Part shown: one piece after another, positions 34,518 to 44,561 of the stretch
Layout of the letters: the number at the start of each line of letters is the position of its first letter
Numbering within the stretch: the first letter of the stretch is position 1
Origin: Chondromyces crocatus
Lineage (GTDB): Bacteria; Myxococcota_A; Polyangia; Polyangiales; Polyangiaceae
Reading direction: 5' to 3'
DNA: 64,000 nucleotides
Assembly (NCBI RefSeq): GCF_001189295.1
Contig: NZ_CP012159.1
Location: 2,494,001 to 2,558,000, forward strand
Position numbers and translations under genes: made by a program
The notes under the pieces: generated by a model
The model's database searches: none
What the model was told of the DNA's origin: nothing
The model's input: the letters and a program-made list of their open reading frames with translations, nothing else

Positions 34518-37331
34518 ATGAGCTCGCCCCGCGGTGGTTTTCCAGATCCTGCACCGTCACAGCCGTCTCCCGCGGCGGGTGGGAATGCAGGCGACGAGAA
34601 GCAGCGCGCTCGTGCGCGCATCGGCCTGACGATCAAGGGGAAGTGGCGCCTGGACGCGCTGCTCGGCGTCGGCGGGATGGCGTCGGTCTACGCGGCGACC
34701 CACCGGAACGGGGCGCGGGTGGCGCTGAAGATCCTGCACGCGGAGTTCGGGCGGGATCCCGGGATCCGCGAGCGGTTCCTCAAGGAAGGGTACGTCGCGA
34801 ACCGGATCGAGCACCCGGGGCGGGTGGCGATCATCGACGACGATGTCACCGAGCTGGACGAGCCGTTCCTGGTGATGGAGCTGCTCGAAGGCGAGACGGT
34901 GCAGCAGCTCTGGAAGCGCAACGCACGGAAGGTGCCGGTCGGTGAGGCGCTGTTCATCGCGAGCGAGATGCTCGACACGCTGGCGGAGTTCCACGCGCAG
35001 GGGATCGTCCACCGCGATCTGAAGCCGGCGAACATCTTCATCACGCGCGAGGGGGCGGTGAAGCTGCTCGACTTCGGCGTGGCGCGGGTGCGGGACGGGA
35101 GTGGGATGACCATGGCGGGGACGGCGCTGGGGACGCCGTCGTTCATGGCGCCGGAGCAGGCGATGGGGCGCATCGAGGAGATCGATGGGCGAGCGGACCT
35201 GTTCTCGGTGGGCGCGACGCTGTTCGCGATCCTCGGGGGGCAGCGGCTGCACCAGAGCCGCTCGGACAACGAGGCGTTCATCCTGGCTGCGACGAAACCG
35301 GCGCCGTCGCTGGCGCGGACGGCCCCGGAGCTGCCGCCGACGGTGATCTCGCTGGTGGACAAGGCCCTGGCGTTCCACGCGGCGCAGCGCTTCCAGTCGG
35401 CGGAGCAGATGCGCCACGAGGTGCAGCGCGTGATGAACGAGCTGGGTCTGGTGGGGTTCCACCAGGCCGAGTCGCAGAGCACGCGTCGTCCGCCGCCGCC
35501 GATGGACACGCCGACGCCGGTGGTGGAGCAGCGGGGCGTGCGGTCGGGCGAGGACGAGCCCGACGTGGGGGCAGATCACCCGGACGTGCAGCGGCTGGTG
35601 GAGCTGTTCCGTCGGCTGGAGCGGGTGCTGCCCTCGGTGCGTCACTACGGGTGGGGTCACCCGGACTCGGACAACAAGCTGCGCGTGACCTTCCAGGTGG
35701 TGGTGGACGCGCTGCGCGACGCGCCGGAGCACGTCTACTGGAAGCTGACGCCGTATGCGTTCGAGCACCGTGGCTGCACGGTGTGGGAGCCCGGGCATCC
35801 GCTGGATCTGGTGCCGTACAACCTGTTCGCGGCAGGGGTGCGGCGGCTGTCGCTGCACCCGGGGATCACCGAGGGGGAGCTGCGCTCGCTGGTGGAGGTG
35901 ATGCTGCTCGATCCGCTGCGGGATCTGTTGCCGGAGGACGACATCGCGTCGGCGCTGTGGGAGCGGCGGCTGGAGCACATCCGGTACGACGTGGTGAGCG
36001 TGTTCGCGGAGGGGGACGCGGCCGAGCGGGAGCTGTTCTGGGAGGAAGCGGACGACCTCGAAGAGCTGGCGCGGCGCGCCGCCGCCGAGGAGAAGCAGAA
36101 CCGCGCCGAGGCCGCGGCGATGGTCATCGACACGGATCGGGAGGCGCTGCGGGCAGCGCGGCAGGCGGCGAGTGCGCTGGCGCTCGATCCGGCGGCGCAG
36201 CGGGCGCTGGGGACGCAGCTCACGCAGAGTCCGGAGCGGTGGAGCGAGCGCTTCATCGACGTGACGGCGGACGCGTTCATCAACGCACGCCGCTACGGGG
36301 ATCCCGAGCTGTTGATCGGTCCGATGGGTGCGTCGGCGCGGGATCAGATCCTGGGGCGGCGCTTCGATCTGCTCTTCGGGATGCTGGAGGCGGTGGGGCG
36401 CTCGCTCGCGACGCTGGCGCCGAAGGAGGCGCCCGCGCTGGTTCCGGAGCTGGCGCGGGGGATGTTCCCGCCGGAGACGCTGCGGCTCTTGATCCGGGAA
36501 GCGACGCGAGGGAGCGGGCCTGGTGGTGCGCCGGTGACGCCGCTGGATCTGGAGATCGTCGCGCGCGGCCTCGACGGGGTGCTGGAGCACCTGGGAGCGG
36601 AGCACATCCAGGTGACGGTGGAGCTGCTCCCGCAGGTGACGCACGAGGATCTGCGCGAGGTGCTGCTCAACTACCTGACCCGGGCGCTGCCAGGGCACGA
36701 GCCGCGGGTGGTGGACGCGGTGATGACGATGGATCTGGAGAACGCGCGGGCGATGCTCCGGATCTTCGCGGGCTCTCACACGCCGGGGGCGATCGAGGCG
36801 CTGCGGCGGCTGTCGGGGTGCGGGATCGCGGCGCTGCGGTGCGAGGCGATCGCGTACCTGGCGAGCTCGCCCGAGCAGCTCCGAGACGAGCTGATGCAGC
36901 TCGCGGAGACGGGGACGCCCGAGCTGCGGGTGGCGGCGCTGCGGACGCTGGCGTTCCACCAGATCCGTGCGGCGGGGCCGCTCCTGGTGCGGCGGATCCA
37001 GGATCCGGCGTTCCAGAAGCTCTTGCTGGACGAGCGGCGGGAGCTGCTCGCGGCGCTGTTCACGCTGAACCCGTCGCGCGGTGAGGGGGTGGCCGTGGAA
37101 GTGCTGAACCGGCACGGGCTGCTCGTCGACGAGGCGGTGGAGCAGACGCGCACGCTGGCGGCAGAGATGCTGGGGCGGGAATCGCGGTCGCAGCAGGCGC
37201 TCGATGCGGTGGTGGCGGCGGCGAAGCGGCGTCCGTGGAACAGCGGGGAGCTGCGTGAGGCGGCGACGGCCGCGGCGGAGGCCATCGCGGCGCGGCTGGG
37301 ACAGCGGTTCGCTCCGAGCGGTGAGGGGTGA
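34518..37331 (+). CDS. Ser/Thr protein kinase with long HEAT-like C-terminal region
   Basis: ATG 34518 (MSSPRGGFPD) is preferred to 34443. The 937-aa protein has a kinase domain at residues about 40-310 with GVGGMASVY, K71, HRDLKPAN (165-172), DFG (185-187) and SFMAPEQA, all intact. The remaining 600 residues contain a conserved-looking block (RRLERVLPSVRHYGWGHP, DLVPYNLFAAGVRRLSLHPG) and then helical repeats of HEAT type to the end. There is no membrane span, so it is a cytosolic kinase. Its stop overlaps the start of the next gene (TGATG), making the downstream multidomain protein its obvious partner or substrate. Confidence 0.92.
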   Translation: MSSPRGGFPDPAPSQPSPAAGGNAGDEKQRARARIGLTIKGKWRLDALLGVGGMASVYAATHRNGARVALKILHAEFGRDPGIRERFLKEGYVANRIEHPGRVAIIDDDVTELDEPFLVMELLEGETVQQLWKRNARKVPVGEALFIASEMLDTLAEFHAQGIVHRDLKPANIFITREGAVKLLDFGVARVRDGSGMTMAGTALGTPSFMAPEQAMGRIEEIDGRADLFSVGATLFAILGGQRLHQSRSDNEAFILAATKPAPSLARTAPELPPTVISLVDKALAFHAAQRFQSAEQMRHEVQRVMNELGLVGFHQAESQSTRRPPPPMDTPTPVVEQRGVRSGEDEPDVGADHPDVQRLVELFRRLERVLPSVRHYGWGHPDSDNKLRVTFQVVVDALRDAPEHVYWKLTPYAFEHRGCTVWEPGHPLDLVPYNLFAAGVRRLSLHPGITEGELRSLVEVMLLDPLRDLLPEDDIASALWERRLEHIRYDVVSVFAEGDAAERELFWEEADDLEELARRAAAEEKQNRAEAAAMVIDTDREALRAARQAASALALDPAAQRALGTQLTQSPERWSERFIDVTADAFINARRYGDPELLIGPMGASARDQILGRRFDLLFGMLEAVGRSLATLAPKEAPALVPELARGMFPPETLRLLIREATRGSGPGGAPVTPLDLEIVARGLDGVLEHLGAEHIQVTVELLPQVTHEDLREVLLNYLTRALPGHEPRVVDAVMTMDLENARAMLRIFAGSHTPGAIEALRRLSGCGIAALRCEAIAYLASSPEQLRDELMQLAETGTPELRVAALRTLAFHQIRAAGPLLVRRIQDPAFQKLLLDERRELLAALFTLNPSRGEGVAVEVLNRHGLLVDEAVEQTRTLAAEMLGRESRSQQALDAVVAAAKRRPWNSGELREAATAAAEAIAARLGQRFAPSGEG

Positions 37332-40300
37332 TGGAGCAGTCGTCGGTCAACGTCATCAGCCAGAACGTCGGTGAGAACGTCCGCCGGGAGCAGGCACGGG
37401 ACCTGGCGGCCGCGGTGGTCCAGGCGATCTTCCGGCTGGTGAAGGCGGCGACCCTGCACGCGGTCGACAACCAGGCGGTGGTGCGCCAGGTCGAGGAGAC
37501 GGTCTCGGTCATCCACGATTTCGGGCACCGCACCGGCTACAACGTGTCGATCCTCTTCACACGGGGATCGGTGTTCGTGTCGGGGCAGCTCCTGAAGGCG
37601 AACCGCTCGGTGTACGAGGGGGCGCTGGAGCTCGCGGAGATCTTCGAGCGCTGCGGGTACTCGGAGCTGGGGGTGGCGCGGGACGTGCGCGCGTCCGATC
37701 TGACCACGTTCGCGACCGCGGCGGCAGAGTCGCTGCGGACGGGTCACCCGCTGTCGGAGCGGCCGGCGCCGCACGTGCGGCTGCGGGCGGTGGGGGACGC
37801 GGTGCTCCGGCGCGAGACGGCAGTCGACCACGTGGACGACGAGACCGAGGCGATCGTGCGGACGTACGCGACGGCCGTGGTCGTCATGCGTCGGTTCTTC
37901 GACGATCTGCGCCACGGTCGGTACGCGCTCCGGCAGTCGGTGAAGCGGATCGCGCAGCGGCTGGTGGATCTGTCGGCAGGGGAGACGCCGGCGTTCCTCG
38001 GGGTGACGGCGCTGCGCAACCAGAATTACGACGACGCGGGGCGGGCGGTGAACACCGCGATCCTGAGCCTGGCGATGACGCGTCAGATCACCACCGACGT
38101 GGCGCAGCTCGGGCGCGTGGGGATGGCGGGGCTCCTCTTCGACACGGCGCGAGCGCGGCTCTCGGGGATCACGAAGCGCGGGGGAGACGGGATCGTTCCG
38201 GAGCTGTCGGACCAGCAGGACGCGGACGTGCCGGCGGGGACGGCGGTGGTGCTGACCGCGCTGGGGCTGGTGAACGAGCCGTCCGTGATGCGCACGGTGA
38301 TCGCGTACGAGGGGCACTGGGCGCGCCGTCAAGGGAGGCTCGGTCCGCTGTACCGCGGTCTGCGTCAGCCGATGCTGCAGGCGCGAATCATCGCGACGGC
38401 ACGGGCCTTCAACGATCTGCTCACGCCGGCGCCGGGAGACGAGCCTCCGTCGGCGGACGAGGCGATCGCGACGCTGGGGAAGGGGGCGACGGATCCTGCG
38501 GATCGGGCGGTGCTCCGCCTGCTCGTCGGGGCGCTGGGCATCTTCCCGACGGGGACCCTGGTGGAGCTGTCTTCCGGGGAGGTGGCGCTGGTGGTGCAGA
38601 CGCCGTCGCACCCGGCGCGCTACTCGCAGCCGCGGGTGCGGCTCGTGCTCGATGCGGCGGGAGGACCGATCCCGCGGACGACGGAGATCGATCTGGCGGC
38701 GCGGCCGAAGCTCGGGGAGCGGTCGCGCTACATCCGGCGGGTGGTGGCGACGAGCGACGATCCGGCGGCGGCCGCGATGCGAGCGCACGCCGCTTCCCAG
38801 GAGCCGTCGCCGGCGTCGGTGCGTGCCACGAAGACGACGTTGCCTCCGCCGCCACGACAGGCGGCGCACATGCCCCCGATCCCGCAAGACACAGGGGGAG
38901 CGCGCGTTTCTCGGCCGCCGACGCTGACGCCCCCTCCCGGGCGCTCGGAGTCGCCCACGGTGCGGCCCGGGCGCCGGGTCTCGGCGCAGCCGTCACCGCC
39001 GATCGCGATCCCTCCGGCGCCTCGGATCACGGAGCCCTTCGCGCCTGCGGCGTCGTTCGCTTCAGGGCGAGAGCGGGCCACGGCAGAGATCGTCGACACC
39101 TCCGGGCGGCACCTGTCGTTCGAGCTGGCGTCCGACGAGGTGGACGTCCACGCGCAGATCACGCGGTCGTCGTGGGACGACGTGTCCGAGGAGGTCGAGG
39201 CGCTCGAGGCGGTCGAGGAGATCGAGGTGCTGGAGGAGGAGCCGGCCGCGGCAGATCTCCCCGGGCTCCTCGCGTTGCCCAAGGAGGCGCCCACGGCCGA
39301 AGGGGGGCTCGGTCGGACGCCGCTGGTCCACCTGCTCGTCTACATGCTCGATCGCCGGCTGACGGGCACCACGTGCTTCGTGGACCCGGACGAGTTCGTG
39401 CACGGTGTGTACTTCGTCGACGGGATGCCCTCGAAGGTGTGGACGGGGACGATGGTCGCCCCGCTCGACCGGGTGATCCTGGATCTGGGGCTGCTCGACG
39501 AGAAGACGCTGCGCGACAGCCTGAAGGAGATCTCGCGGAAGCGGGTGCTCCACGGGCGACATCTGGTCCAGAAGGGGCTGATCGATCGGGACGGGTTGCT
39601 CACCGTCCTCAGGCATCAGCTCGTGCGCAAGCTGGTGGCGCTGTTCGATCTGCCGCCAGAGACGCACTACGCCTACTACGCCGACGTGAACCTGCTCGAG
39701 GGGTACGGTGGGCCCGAGCTGCTGGAGTGCGAGCCGCTGTCGGTGATCATGGCCGGGGTGCGGCTGCACGCGGACGATCCGATCGTGGACACGACGCTGG
39801 AGAGGATCGCGCACCGGCCGCTGGGGCTGCACGTGGACGCAGAGGTGCGACGCTTCCAGCTCCACCGGGACGAGGCGGCGGTGGTCGATCTCCTGCGCAC
39901 GCGGAAGATGACGCTGGAGGAGCTGTCGTGCGCCGGGGTGGCGCAGGAGCGGGTGGTGCGGTTGACGATGTACGCGCTCGCGATCACCCGGCACCTGGAT
40001 CTCGGGATCCCGGGTCGTGGGCCCGTGGGTCTCGGACGCGACAGGCCGGCGTCTCCGCTCGTCGAGGTGAGCGCAGGACAGCGGGGGTCGCGAGCGCCCG
40101 CGCCGCCGTCGAACGCCGGAACGCCGCTGCCGCGCACGACGCGGAGCCAGCTCGCCGAATCCGATCCTCCGCAAGGAGCCGGAGCCGGCGATGGGGGGCG
40201 TGTCCGCACGGGGCGCGATACGGTGGCACCTCCAAGGGGTCAGGCCGTGACGGTGATCACGGCGGGGGACGAGCCTCCGCCGAGCCGGCGGACTGGCAGC

Positions 40301-41341
40301 GCGCCGGCAGGGGATCCTCGCTCGGCGACGGAGGGGGTGGCCATGCCCCGCACGACGGATCTCCGTGGCCCGAACTCGACGAGGACGCTGACCTCCCCCG
40401 GGGTGCGTGCGGGTCGAGGGGCAGAGTCCACGCCGCCGCAAGCGCAGGTGATCGTGGCGCCGCCGTCGGAGCGGAGGGCGGCTCCGCTGTCGGAGCGAAA
40501 GGGCCCATCCCCTGCTGCGGCCGCAGCAGTGGCCTCACCGGACAGGGCGGCGGTCGATGCACGCGTCGCAGCACGCAAGGCCGAGATCGAGGCGCGCGCG
40601 GCGACCATCGAGACCGAAGATCTCTTCCAGGTGCTGGGTGTGACGCAAGAGGTGGCGCCGGAGCGGATCCGCACCTCTTACTTCGCGCTCGCGAAGCAGT
40701 GGCATCCCGACCGGCTGCCGGTCGAGCTGCAAGAGGTGAAGCCGCTCGTCTCCAAGGTGTTCGCCCGGATCAGCGAGGCGTACCAGACGCTGACGGATCC
40801 GGAGCGCCGGCGCGAGTATGTGGCGTCGCTGGCGGAGGGGGCACCCGAAGACGACGAGGAGAAGCTGGCGCGGGCCTTCGACGCTGCGCTGGAGTTCCAG
40901 AAGGCCGAAGTGCTCGTCAAGAAGCGCGATCTGGTGAACGCGGAGGTGCTCGTCAGGCGCGCCGTGGAAGCTGATCCCGACCAGCCGGAGTACGTGACGT
41001 TGCTGGCGTGGGTGCGGGCGTTGCGGCGGGGGGATCCGCCGCAGTTCCAGGAGGGGGCGCAGAGCCCTCATTTCGATGATCTGATCGAGCTGCTGGACGC
41101 GGTCGTGGCCAGAGAGCCGCGCTACGAGCGGGCGTTGTTCTACCGGGGTTCGCTGCTCAAGCGCACGGGTCATCTCGACCGGGCCGCTGCGGACTTCCGG
41201 CTGGCGGCGGAGATCAACCCGAAGAACCTGGATGCCGTCCGGGAGGTGCGTCTCCACGACATGCGGAAGCGCAGTGCGCCCGAGCCTGCGCCGACGGCGC
41301 CCGGGGGAAGCGGTTTGATCAACAAGATCTTCAAACGCTGA
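37331..41341 (+). CDS. Pseudo-HD-GYP / DUF4388 / DnaJ / TPR multidomain protein
   Basis: ATG 37331 shares one base with the kinase stop; a GTG at 37328 is the alternative. The 1336 residues contain four parts. The first is an HD-GYP-like region (about 15-430) that has lost its metal site (LLFDTARARLSG, F270-D271, where LLHDIGK is usual, and no DGxGYP). The second is a disordered Pro/Ser/Arg linker. The third is a DUF4388 domain (about 645-760, LVYMLDRRLTGTTCFVDPDE). The fourth, after another linker, is a J-domain with intact HPD (1125-1127) followed by TPR-like helices. It may be a kinase-regulated co-chaperone or scaffold. The enzymatic GYP function is very likely absent. Confidence 0.88.
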   Translation: MEQSSVNVISQNVGENVRREQARDLAAAVVQAIFRLVKAATLHAVDNQAVVRQVEETVSVIHDFGHRTGYNVSILFTRGSVFVSGQLLKANRSVYEGALELAEIFERCGYSELGVARDVRASDLTTFATAAAESLRTGHPLSERPAPHVRLRAVGDAVLRRETAVDHVDDETEAIVRTYATAVVVMRRFFDDLRHGRYALRQSVKRIAQRLVDLSAGETPAFLGVTALRNQNYDDAGRAVNTAILSLAMTRQITTDVAQLGRVGMAGLLFDTARARLSGITKRGGDGIVPELSDQQDADVPAGTAVVLTALGLVNEPSVMRTVIAYEGHWARRQGRLGPLYRGLRQPMLQARIIATARAFNDLLTPAPGDEPPSADEAIATLGKGATDPADRAVLRLLVGALGIFPTGTLVELSSGEVALVVQTPSHPARYSQPRVRLVLDAAGGPIPRTTEIDLAARPKLGERSRYIRRVVATSDDPAAAAMRAHAASQEPSPASVRATKTTLPPPPRQAAHMPPIPQDTGGARVSRPPTLTPPPGRSESPTVRPGRRVSAQPSPPIAIPPAPRITEPFAPAASFASGRERATAEIVDTSGRHLSFELASDEVDVHAQITRSSWDDVSEEVEALEAVEEIEVLEEEPAAADLPGLLALPKEAPTAEGGLGRTPLVHLLVYMLDRRLTGTTCFVDPDEFVHGVYFVDGMPSKVWTGTMVAPLDRVILDLGLLDEKTLRDSLKEISRKRVLHGRHLVQKGLIDRDGLLTVLRHQLVRKLVALFDLPPETHYAYYADVNLLEGYGGPELLECEPLSVIMAGVRLHADDPIVDTTLERIAHRPLGLHVDAEVRRFQLHRDEAAVVDLLRTRKMTLEELSCAGVAQERVVRLTMYALAITRHLDLGIPGRGPVGLGRDRPASPLVEVSAGQRGSRAPAPPSNAGTPLPRTTRSQLAESDPPQGAGAGDGGRVRTGRDTVAPPRGQAVTVITAGDEPPPSRRTGSAPAGDPRSATEGVAMPRTTDLRGPNSTRTLTSPGVRAGRGAESTPPQAQVIVAPPSERRAAPLSERKGPSPAAAAAVASPDRAAVDARVAARKAEIEARAATIETEDLFQVLGVTQEVAPERIRTSYFALAKQWHPDRLPVELQEVKPLVSKVFARISEAYQTLTDPERRREYVASLAEGAPEDDEEKLARAFDAALEFQKAEVLVKKRDLVNAEVLVRRAVEADPDQPEYVTLLAWVRALRRGDPPQFQEGAQSPHFDDLIELLDAVVAREPRYERALFYRGSLLKRTGHLDRAAADFRLAAEINPKNLDAVREVRLHDMRKRSAPEPAPTAPGGSGLINKIFKR

Positions 41342-41358
41342 CGCGACCCGGGGTCGCG
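41342..41358. terminator. Short hairpin directly after the DnaJ-domain gene
   Basis: CGCGACC-cgg-GGTCGCG starts at the base after the stop codon and lies between convergent genes. The 7-bp GC stem has no T-run. It is a plausible but non-canonical terminator. Confidence 0.45.
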
Positions 41359-41398
41359 CGGCGCCTCCGGGGGCGTGCAGGGGGCCGCGCTCGGCGCG

Positions 41399-43378
41399 TC
41401 AGCGGGCAGCGGCGCGGACGGTGCCGATCGCGCGCAGGGCGCGACAGACCACGTCGTCCGAGCAGGGTCCGACGCGGCCTCCGTGGGTGGGCCACGGGAC
41501 TTCACGGACCCTGGCCGCGTCACGGACGTCGGGGCCCTGCCAGGGGTCGAGCGCGTGGGCGATGCGGTCTTCACGCTCCACGGCCACGGGCAAGGTGAGC
41601 GAGAGCTGGGGGAGGATGCCGGTCTTCTGGACGGGGGAGCCGTCCGGGAGCGCGTAGAGGAGCGTCGTGAGGCGCAGCACGCCGACATGCGCTTCGTCGT
41701 CGAGGTACTCCTGAGCGCAGCCCTTTCCGTACGTGCGATCGCCGACGACGATGCCGCGCCGGTAGCTGCCGAGCGCGCCGGCGATCATCTCGGCGGCACT
41801 CGCGGAGTCGCCGTCGACCAGCGCTGCCACGGGGCCCGCCCAGCCACGGGTGGTGGGGATGTCCGGCGCGCGCTCGACCTCGACGCCACCGTCACGGCGT
41901 CGCATGGGAAACAGGGTGACGCCCGGGAGGAAGTGGCCGATCGCGGCGATGGCGCCGTCGGTCGAGCCGCCGCCGTTGGCGCGCAGGTCGAGGACCACGC
42001 CGCGCAAGGGGCCGCTCTCTCTCGCGCGCAAGAGGACCCGGGAGAGGCGATCGCCGAGATCATCCGGCACGTCGGGGATGTGAATGACCGCGACCTCGCC
42101 GTCACCGTACCGGGTCCGGTGCATCGTCAGCTCGGAGGCGGTGGTGACGGGCGTGGGCACTTCGGGCTCGGGTTCGAGCGTCACCTCGATGGGAGCGGCG
42201 AGGCCTCGACGGAGAAGCGCGACCCGTGTGCGTCTGCCGGGCCTGAGATCGCCGAGGAGCGAGAGCTGCTCGGCCTGCTCCACGCTCATGCCGGCGAGGG
42301 GGACGTCCTCGATCCTCAGCACCACATCGCCGTCGATGAGGGGGGCGGATGCGCCGCTGTCGATGCGGACGCCGAGCGCGGTGCGGGTCATCTCCGCCCA
42401 CATGCGTGAGGGAGGGCTGATCTCCAGCCCGAGATCGTAGATGGAGATCTCTTCTTCGATCGGCGCCCACGCGCCGTGGGCGTCGAGCTGCGGGACATAG
42501 GCCCGGAGCGCCGCCGCGAGCACTGCGTGAGACCATCCCTCGGGATCGAGGGGGGGAGAGATGCGCTCACGGGCGGCTTCCACGTACGGCGCGATCGATG
42601 GGCCGTACCGGGCGCTGAGGGCCCCTGCTTCGCGGCCCAGCTCTCGTGCCAAGTCGCGCGCACTTCGTGTCACGATGCCGTCTTCGAAGGGCGCTGCCGT
42701 CGCCAGGGTCCATGCCTGGGTCGGCGTGGTGGGAGGGCGTGCCTCGCCTTGGCGGATCCCTTCGTCGAAGAGGAGCGCGATCTGCTGGGACCAGCGCGCG
42801 AGTTCTGCGCCGAGTCGGCCGGCGGCGGCGCAGGGGCCGCTTCCGGCGGGGGCCTGGAGTTCGTCGAGGAGAGCCGCGGCCTCGCGGCGCAGCGCGGCCC
42901 CCGTGGGGGCGTCCGGCGCGACGGACCAGAGGCCGTGAGGGTCGAGCCAGTCCGAGGTGGCGTCGGCAAACTTTGCGGGGTGGATGGGGCGTGGGGGGGC
43001 CGCAAGCATTGCGCGGGCTTGCGCCACGACGAGGCGGGCCTGATCGCAGCCGAGGGCCGTCGGTGAGCCGGTCGGCAGTGTGAACCCGCGCTCGAGGGAG
43101 CCACCGTGGCAGTTCGCGCCATCGGTCTCTTCGTCGCCCGCTTCGAGGAGCTGCAGGACGGAGCGCGCGATGCCCTGGCGCGCTTCTTCGGGCGGCGTCG
43201 CGGGGGAGCGCCAGAGCAGCGCCGCCGCCAGGATTCCTCCTGCAACGCATGCGACCGACCTCGCCCGCTGACGATGCACCACGGCGCTCCCGATACCACG
43301 CCCCGTGCGAGGACCGCCATTCGGCGGCCTCGGTTCGCGTTCCGGTTCGCGTGTGGCTGTACCGCCAGGGGGACCCAT
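41399..43378 (-). CDS. S41-family (C-terminal-processing type) peptidase
   Basis: The C-terminal half has a PDZ-like segment (PLIDGDVVLRIEDVPLAGMS). The S41 catalytic core follows: VVLDLRANGGGSTDGA, ALVDGDSASAAEM with the nucleophile Ser, and GDRTYGKGCAQEY with the Lys. A hydrophobic stretch (ACVAGGILAAALLW) near the N-terminus is a signal anchor, so it works in the periplasm or envelope. The start is uncertain. ATG 43378 is given; the frame is open to 43588, and a GTG close to the hydrophobic stretch would give a classic signal peptide. Four cysteines in the mature N-terminal part could pair. Divergent to the sigma factor gene. Confidence 0.87.
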   Translation of the reverse strand: MGPPGGTATREPEREPRPPNGGPRTGRGIGSAVVHRQRARSVACVAGGILAAALLWRSPATPPEEARQGIARSVLQLLEAGDEETDGANCHGGSLERGFTLPTGSPTALGCDQARLVVAQARAMLAAPPRPIHPAKFADATSDWLDPHGLWSVAPDAPTGAALRREAAALLDELQAPAGSGPCAAAGRLGAELARWSQQIALLFDEGIRQGEARPPTTPTQAWTLATAAPFEDGIVTRSARDLARELGREAGALSARYGPSIAPYVEAARERISPPLDPEGWSHAVLAAALRAYVPQLDAHGAWAPIEEEISIYDLGLEISPPSRMWAEMTRTALGVRIDSGASAPLIDGDVVLRIEDVPLAGMSVEQAEQLSLLGDLRPGRRTRVALLRRGLAAPIEVTLEPEPEVPTPVTTASELTMHRTRYGDGEVAVIHIPDVPDDLGDRLSRVLLRARESGPLRGVVLDLRANGGGSTDGAIAAIGHFLPGVTLFPMRRRDGGVEVERAPDIPTTRGWAGPVAALVDGDSASAAEMIAGALGSYRRGIVVGDRTYGKGCAQEYLDDEAHVGVLRLTTLLYALPDGSPVQKTGILPQLSLTLPVAVEREDRIAHALDPWQGPDVRDAARVREVPWPTHGGRVGPCSDDVVCRALRAIGTVRAAAR

Positions 43379-43696
43379 TTCCCGCGTCGGGGGGTCCTCC
43401 TCAGGACGGTGGCCGTCGCCGTGGGGTGCCGTCTCCTGTCCGGGCGTGGATGCCCGGCCTGCCCAGTCGTTTTCCCGCAAAGCTTTCGCGTCCGTGCATC
43501 GATCCGAACACGTTGCGCATTCTCGCGCAAATTCCCTGTCGGGGAGGGCCTTCAGGCTCGGCATCACCCCTGCATCAGCGATCACCAAGGCCCACCGGAT
43601 TTCTGGGAAGGGCCACGCGTCAGGTCAAGGGTCGGAGGGGGAGACCGAGTGACCGGCAGGTGGTCCGCTCCCTCCGGCAGGGCAAAGGAGATAGCG
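43379..43696. promoter_or_regulatory. Divergent region between S41 protease and sigma factor genes
   Basis: The interval has no independent gene, though it could encode an N-terminal extension of the protease. TTGCGC-attctc-GCGCAA (43513-43530) is a perfect 6-bp inverted repeat and a candidate operator. AAAGGAG (43684-43690) sits 6 nt before the sigma factor ATG and is the strongest ribosome-binding site in the area. Confidence 0.45.
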
Positions 43697-44524
43697 ATGG
43701 GCAGCGCCGGAGATCGAGCGTCTTTTTCCATGTACCGCGCGGAGATGATGAGCCGTGAGCCCATCAGCGCGGAGGCCGAGCGCGATCTCGCGCAGCGCTG
43801 GAAACATGGTGAGCGCGACGCGGGAACGCGGCTGATAGAGGCTTGCTTGCCGTTCGTGGTCACGGTGGCGCTCGAGTACCGTCGGTGGGGGCTGCCGATG
43901 GAGGACATCGTTCAGGAAGGGAACATCGGGCTGCTCAAGGCCGCCGACCGCTTCGATCCGGAGCGCGGTTGCCGTCTGGCGACCTACGCGGCGTACTGGA
44001 TCAGGGCGGAGATTCGCGAGTTCGTTGCGCGGAGTTACCGCATCGTCCGGCTGGGATCGTCGAAGGGCGAGCGACGGGCGCTCCGGGTGTACCGCAAGAC
44101 CCTGGAGAGGGATCCGGAGGTGCTGGGCAAGCTGAGCGGGCTGAGCAAGGAGCGTGCAGAAGAGCTGCTGCCGCTGCTGAGCGCGCACGACATGAGCCTG
44201 GACAGAGCGCCCGGAGAGGAAGGGCTGACGCCGCTGGAGAGGCTGGTTTCGAACGACAGCGATCCCGAGGAGAAGACCTGCGCGGCGGATGAGCGGATGC
44301 GGCTTTCGCAAGCACTGGAGCAGGTGGTGAGCGAGCTCGGCCCACGCGAACAGAGCATCGTGCAGCAGCGCTGGCTCACGGAGGAGCCGGCGACCCTGGA
44401 GGCGCTCGGAACGTCGTTCGGCGTGAGCAAGGAGCGGGTGCGGCAGCTCGAGGAGCGGGCGAAGAAGCGGATGCGCGCGCGGATCGAGGAGATCTCGCGC
44501 GAGCCGCTCGCCGAGAGCGCCTGA
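43697..44524 (+). CDS. RNA polymerase sigma factor, sigma-32 (RpoH)-like
   Basis: The start is fixed by AAAGGAG 6 nt upstream. The 275-aa protein has sigma-70 region 2 (LIEACLPFVVTVALEYRRWG, EDIVQEGNIGLLKAADRFDP, YAAYWIRAEIREFVARSYRI) and region 4 with an HTH (ALGTSFGVSKERVRQLEERA). It lacks region 1.1, and the length matches sigma-32-type factors. Myxobacteria carry several RpoH paralogues controlling stress and development. Which regulon this one drives is unknown. A hairpin follows the gene. Confidence 0.92.
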   Translation: MGSAGDRASFSMYRAEMMSREPISAEAERDLAQRWKHGERDAGTRLIEACLPFVVTVALEYRRWGLPMEDIVQEGNIGLLKAADRFDPERGCRLATYAAYWIRAEIREFVARSYRIVRLGSSKGERRALRVYRKTLERDPEVLGKLSGLSKERAEELLPLLSAHDMSLDRAPGEEGLTPLERLVSNDSDPEEKTCAADERMRLSQALEQVVSELGPREQSIVQQRWLTEEPATLEALGTSFGVSKERVRQLEERAKKRMRARIEEISREPLAESA

Positions 44525-44532
44525 ACTGACCA

Positions 44533-44555
44533 GAGGCGCTCGGTGCGAGCGCCTC
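44533..44555. terminator. Hairpin between convergent sigma factor and MBL genes
   Basis: GAGGCGCTC-ggtgc-GAGCGCCTC has a perfect 9-bp stem and 5-nt loop, 9 nt after the sigma factor stop and 6 nt before the MBL stop. It is probably a bidirectional terminator. T-tracts are minimal. Confidence 0.65.
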
Positions 44556-44561
44556 GGTCCG

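Noticed and set aside
34557-37115. 852-aa minus-strand open frame
   Set aside because: Antisense to an intact kinase; typical high-GC shadow.
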